From Calliopsis andreniformis (lineage: Eukaryota; Arthropoda; Insecta; Hymenoptera; Andrenidae): a stretch of DNA of 64,000 nucleotides. The translations under genes and the position numbers were made by a program. The stretch is from the NCBI RefSeq assembly GCF_051401765.1, contig NC_135064.1, positions 20,992,001 through 21,056,000 on the forward strand, given 5' to 3'. Under the pieces are notes generated by a model. It worked only from the letters and a program-made list of their open reading frames with translations, was not told where the DNA came from and did no database searches. This document shows, piece by piece, positions 59,793 to 64,000 of this stretch (positions are counted from its first letter, which is position 1; every line of letters starts with the position of its first letter).

Positions 59793-62700
59793 ATGTATCA
59801 ATGTTGTGTTGTTTTTATTCTCTAAAAATGGGTTATCATGAAAATGTCGACTTTTATTTTCAATAAACTTGAAAGAAGAATGTGCATGAATTTGATTCAC
59901 TGGAATAGATTTGTTCTTTTGAGGGCTCGTAATAATATTGCGTATAGGGCCTCCAAAAGTATAAATGCGAGCCCGTTTCTAGAGAGCTGTTATGATACAG
60001 ATCACAAGCGTAAGTACTTAATCAATCGTGCTCATGAGGGGTGATACGTTATGTAACGCTGAAGAGAGCCCTATTAAGTAATCAATTATACGATAACAAG
60101 GATCACTTTATTAGCAGCTAACCAGAAACCTTTACTAATGCCCTTTATTATATAAACATTTCGGTCAAATAAAAAATCAATCTCGTACACACGTCGATGT
60201 AAATATGAGATTGCAGTGATGTAACTTTCAGCAGCACGTCGTAATAAAAAAGGTGGCTGTAGGGTTGGAAACGCATAATACAAAATTCTATTATCAAAAC
60301 AGAGTATGGTTCATGAAGTTTTCGACGGAGTTTTGTCGTAACAAATGCCAACATGAGACATAATGGAAATAAAAAGGGGTAAAATAAAACACTTTAGCAT
60401 GTGTGTTAGCAGAAAGAGTAGACAGTTTTAAAAAGTGGAATATGGGATATTCGGAGCAATATAAAAAAGTGGAATGAAATAATACGCGAGTGAATTTCAC
60501 TTCGTACAGTCGTAAGAAGAATAAGAATTGGATGATCAAATTATTTGATCGTGGTTCGAATATATATCTCTTGGTTTTCAAGGGGCTGTTCTATCAATTA
60601 AGATATTCAGGTCGTCGTCAGTTTCTTCTGGCTACTACTCTCTCTTCTAAGTACACTGACTACATATTCCACAGCTTGACCATCCTGCTAAATATACTAC
60701 CAGTTAGAAAAATAGAATATATGTTTCATTTTTAACCACAAATTTAAAAATGAGAAATCCACAATCTCCAAATTTTTTCTCACAATCAGGAACTTGATTT
60801 TATAAAATAAACAATTTTGTTTATACTTCAAGCACCTGTATACCATACTCTAATATGTTGTAATATATTTGTATTGCTCGTTACATAGTTACTAAAACTA
60901 CAGAATATTAACATGAATCACTATATATCGAATCACTGGTTCGCAATATTTTTTCTGTTAAAGCTGTTTTATTTATTCTCTTGCCAAGTACATGCTACCA
61001 GGGAAAAATCAATTACTTTCCTTCGTTACATTTTCTATACCGAAGTGACAGTTTTAAAAACAGAATACTATTAAAACACGAACAGCGTATTGATACGCGA
61101 AACTGAATCTCTGCATGTGTTTTAATACTGCGAACAGGATGAGCGAGCACTTTATGTTTCCTCCGCTTTGTCCATAACGAAAGGCAGCTTTTTCGAGAAC
61201 GTGTGAAATCGCGGTGAATAGGGGAATGAGTGGAAGCAAAAAGAAGGCTGCAAGCAAAACCTCTCGTGGACGCAAATTCGTGAAATAAAAAGGCAGTAAT
61301 GCTAGGAGAAAGAGAAATGGGAAGACAGCACAACGCTACAAGAAGAGGAGCATCGTTGTCAACGGTGCAAGTAGCGTTGTTCTATTCTCGTGCAGTCGAA
61401 GAAAATGAGTCAGAAACAGACAGAACGTGTCCGAGTAATCGATACTTTTGTTCTGAATGACAACCTTCGAAACTGGCTGTTTTGAACAGAGAAGTTTTTA
61501 ACTACAGTTATACTGTTCAATCATGAAGACAGACAGTATCTACTAAAACTATTTTACTGTTAGTTCGCACTAAAATAGGATATAAAATATACAAAATTAT
61601 TGAAATATCCAAAGATGCAGAAAACTGAATTTTATCTATTCTAGTAGTTGTTGTTATATGTTGTGTATAGTTGGACAGTAAATAGGAAAATTTTCAGAAC
61701 TTATTTTATTATCTAAATTATTATTCATTTATTATTTAAACATTTTGGGATTTATTTTCGACAAAATGGATCAGAATATGGCGAATAATTCACAATTCTA
61801 TTTCAATACTTAATTTTCAATATTATCGCTGTTTTTAAACGAGGAAGAGAATTTTTAATCCTGTTATCAACATTTCTGGTCACGCCTTCGTATTTTTGTG
61901 TTATCGTATTTTGAGTATCAAATCGTGATCAAAGATAATTACTTTTATGATAGGTATTAAATATGGACTATGTATTTATTTGTTCACGTTTTTTGATATT
62001 GCATTTCCGCGCGAATATAACTGTCTCGCAATGTAGACAGAACATTTATATTTTTTAATTGCTCCTCTATGTAGGACGAGGTTCTGCAATTCTATCAATC
62101 GATTTCCACACCGCCTCGAACATTTTAATTTCCCTTGCTTTTACGTTTCAGTTTTGTGTTACTTTCACGTGAAAAGTTAATATTTACTAGTGTTGTGTAA
62201 CTACATACGGGACCTCTGATAGTGAATGAAAAATGTCGTTTGTCATAGTTATTTACAATTAATAAATTAAACATTCTTCATATTTTGAATCAATTAACCA
62301 ATGAATATTACTAAAAATACCTATGATATCTAGAAATAATATGCAGGATCATGAAATATTTTTCTCTGTTCTGTTGTGAGAAGTCCAAGGTGAATGAAAA
62401 AGGTAGAAAAATCGCGTAGCAATCAACCTACTAAAAGAACAATTCTTCGAAACGATTAAGAGAAAATCCCATGCCCATAGTGACTAAAGAAAATCACTGA
62501 GGTACACACTGTAATTAATCGTTGCTTCATTCCAATATAAAATAACGTTGGAACTGAATTATTCATGAAGTACCAAGAAATTACGTGACAACGAGAATGA
62601 TACAAATGGTTATTACGGTCCTGTGACATCCAATCATCGAGAGATCAAGTTTCATAGAATTCAAACTCCGATTAATACATTTTTCATTTTTTCCCTTTTA

Positions 62701-63888
62701 TACACAGGTGACCTCAAGATCACAATTCGTACGCAATCACATTCGACTGTCGTCCGAGAGAAAAAAAGACTATCATTAACTAGTGACCCACTTCAAGATA
62801 AAGCTTTTCACACTATTATGAATCTTTTCATAAAATACCGTCTGAGATAGTCGTGCACGACAATGAGACTGGTAGATAAAAAGGAACGATGTCTACGACT
62901 TTCCTCGGATGACTGATAATTCTGTCGGCTCAGGAAATCTGCGGTTTTCGATGCAAAATAAAGAATGGTTGATATAAGTTAACTGTCACGTTAAATTCAC
63001 TAAAAATTCTGTCACCTTGGCAGTGATTCTATTTTAAAGAAAAATTATTTTTAATTCATTTTCATACTTACTTTAAAATATTATCAATCACAATTGTGTA
63101 ACTTATTGTTAGTTACAATCGTGTAATTGCAAAAGTATTTGCAATCCCACATCGACGAAAATACAATCGAACAACAAAGCAAAATTTCACTTACGGAATC
63201 CCTAAATGCAGAAACAATCTTATCACAGTGTAGACTCGTCAAATTGAAGATATACTTATACAAAGACTACAATCGATCAATATCCACCAAAAATACCCAA
63301 ATCGTTCAGATACCGAAGAAAATCTATCCACGATTACATAATACGAATCAGAGGAAAAAAGCTATGGTTTACGTAATTTTTGCGTTGACAAAACTTCGAG
63401 ACACTCGAAACTCGTACTACAATAAAAACGAAAATCGAACCTTAACACTGATGAAAGTAAAGACTCACTCTTTCCCCAGCTGCACCATATCATTCATTCA
63501 TTCACGAGACTGCTTTAACATTCGCAATACCGGCAAGCAGAAACCTGTATACTCTACAAATTCCATTCAGTAATCAGCTAGGAACTCCACAACGAGCCTC
63601 ACTTTACTAACACAGAGAGAAAAAGGAAACTGACTCTGCGATACGGTCAAAATAGGATTACAAGCTAGTTGTGCCTTGTGCCTTCGTGAAAGTGTATTGC
63701 GTGGAGCAACAAGCTAAGCGAAACGCATTTCCTACGACTAAATACAACTATGCTTCATGGAGAGGCCACTGATTACCACGGACGCGAGAAAGATGAGCTA
63801 CGTCTAACACATTGGAAATCAATGACCTCAGCGTTGGGTCAGGTGATAGCTCTCATTAACCGAAGGCACATTTTAGTCATTTTTATAC

Positions 63889-63996
63889 AGCAGTCAACTG
63901 TAGAATTGAGAACTAGTACTAGATAATAATAATAAGAAGAAGAAGAAAAAGAAGACTGTTGTCAGCAGTTAACTGTACAACTGAGAGCTAGTAATA
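63889..63996. repeat. Direct duplication flanking an ATA/AAG microsatellite
   Basis: CAGCAGTCAACTGTAGAATT at 63889 is repeated, diverged, as CAGCAGTTAACTGTACAACT at about 63964; both run on into GAGARCTAGTA. Between them is an AAT then AAG trinucleotide run (about 63924-63954). Confidence 0.65.
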
Positions 63997-64000
63997 CATA

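Larger units (their letters stand above)
58949..63888. other. AMPK gamma 5' flank and AT-rich gene-free right end
   Basis: The first few hundred bases should contain the 5' UTR and promoter of the short AMPK gamma isoform. A GC-richer patch lies at 61060-61420. A good acceptor-like sequence (pyrimidine run then ACACAG, ending at 62707) precedes a 47-codon open stretch to 62850, with AATAAA at about 62957, which could be a terminal exon of an unknown plus-strand transcript. Nothing here is recognised by homology. Confidence 0.4.

Noticed and set aside
63127..63573. 148-codon plus-strand ORF
   Set aside because: It starts from a non-ATG codon, has no recognised motif and a composition typical of A-rich non-coding DNA.
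1..64000. tRNA, rRNA, CRISPR, operon or bacterial-type mobile elements
   Set aside because: A visual search for the tRNA B-box and for regularly spaced repeats found nothing convincing; the genome is eukaryotic with spliced genes.

Overview
This is eukaryotic nuclear DNA from an insect. The organism call rests on spliced genes with short introns, an insect pickpocket-type channel, a Dredd-like caspase and an AMPK gamma subunit. The strong alternation of GC-rich and AT-rich DNA and the gene repertoire would suit Hymenoptera (bee, ant or wasp), but that is an inference and I cannot name a species.

Layout. About 1-41,800 is gene-poor. I find no gene there that I can defend. It alternates between AT-rich spacers and GC-rich islands of a few hundred bases to about 1 kb, and it carries small DNA-transposon remnants (MITE-like, TA-flanked), long fold-back palindromes, minisatellites and short tandem duplications. 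Two minus-strand segments at 41,809-42,189 look like the last coding exons of an unidentified gene ending in a stop that overlaps a poly(A) signal.

Four confident genes sit in about 14 kb at 44.6-58.9 kb, in alternating orientation: a DEG/ENaC (pickpocket/Nach-like) sodium channel (+, ten coding exons, 527 aa); a Dredd/caspase-8-like initiator caspase (-, six coding exons, about 492 aa); a WDR74/Nsa1-like WD40 ribosome-assembly factor (+, seven coding exons, 336 aa); and an AMPK gamma subunit short isoform (-, seven coding exons, 416 aa). All four models were built by joining exons at GT/AG junctions so that phase is kept throughout.

The channel and caspase genes converge with only 250 bp between their stop codons. 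The caspase and WDR74 genes diverge from a shared 649-bp interval. WDR74 and AMPK gamma converge across a 4.3-kb AT-rich interval. The four genes act in unrelated processes (ion conduction, innate immunity/apoptosis, 60S ribosome maturation, energy sensing), so the clustering looks like ordinary compact genome organisation and not a pathway. From 59 kb to the right end I see no confident gene.

I did not find a clearly new biological system. The observations most worth a second look are the orphan terminal exons at 41.8-42.2 kb, the two related palindromes at about 1.04-1.12 kb and 13.95-14.04 kb, the three CAGGGTG-type MITEs, and a possible splice-entry site inside the first AMPK gamma exon.
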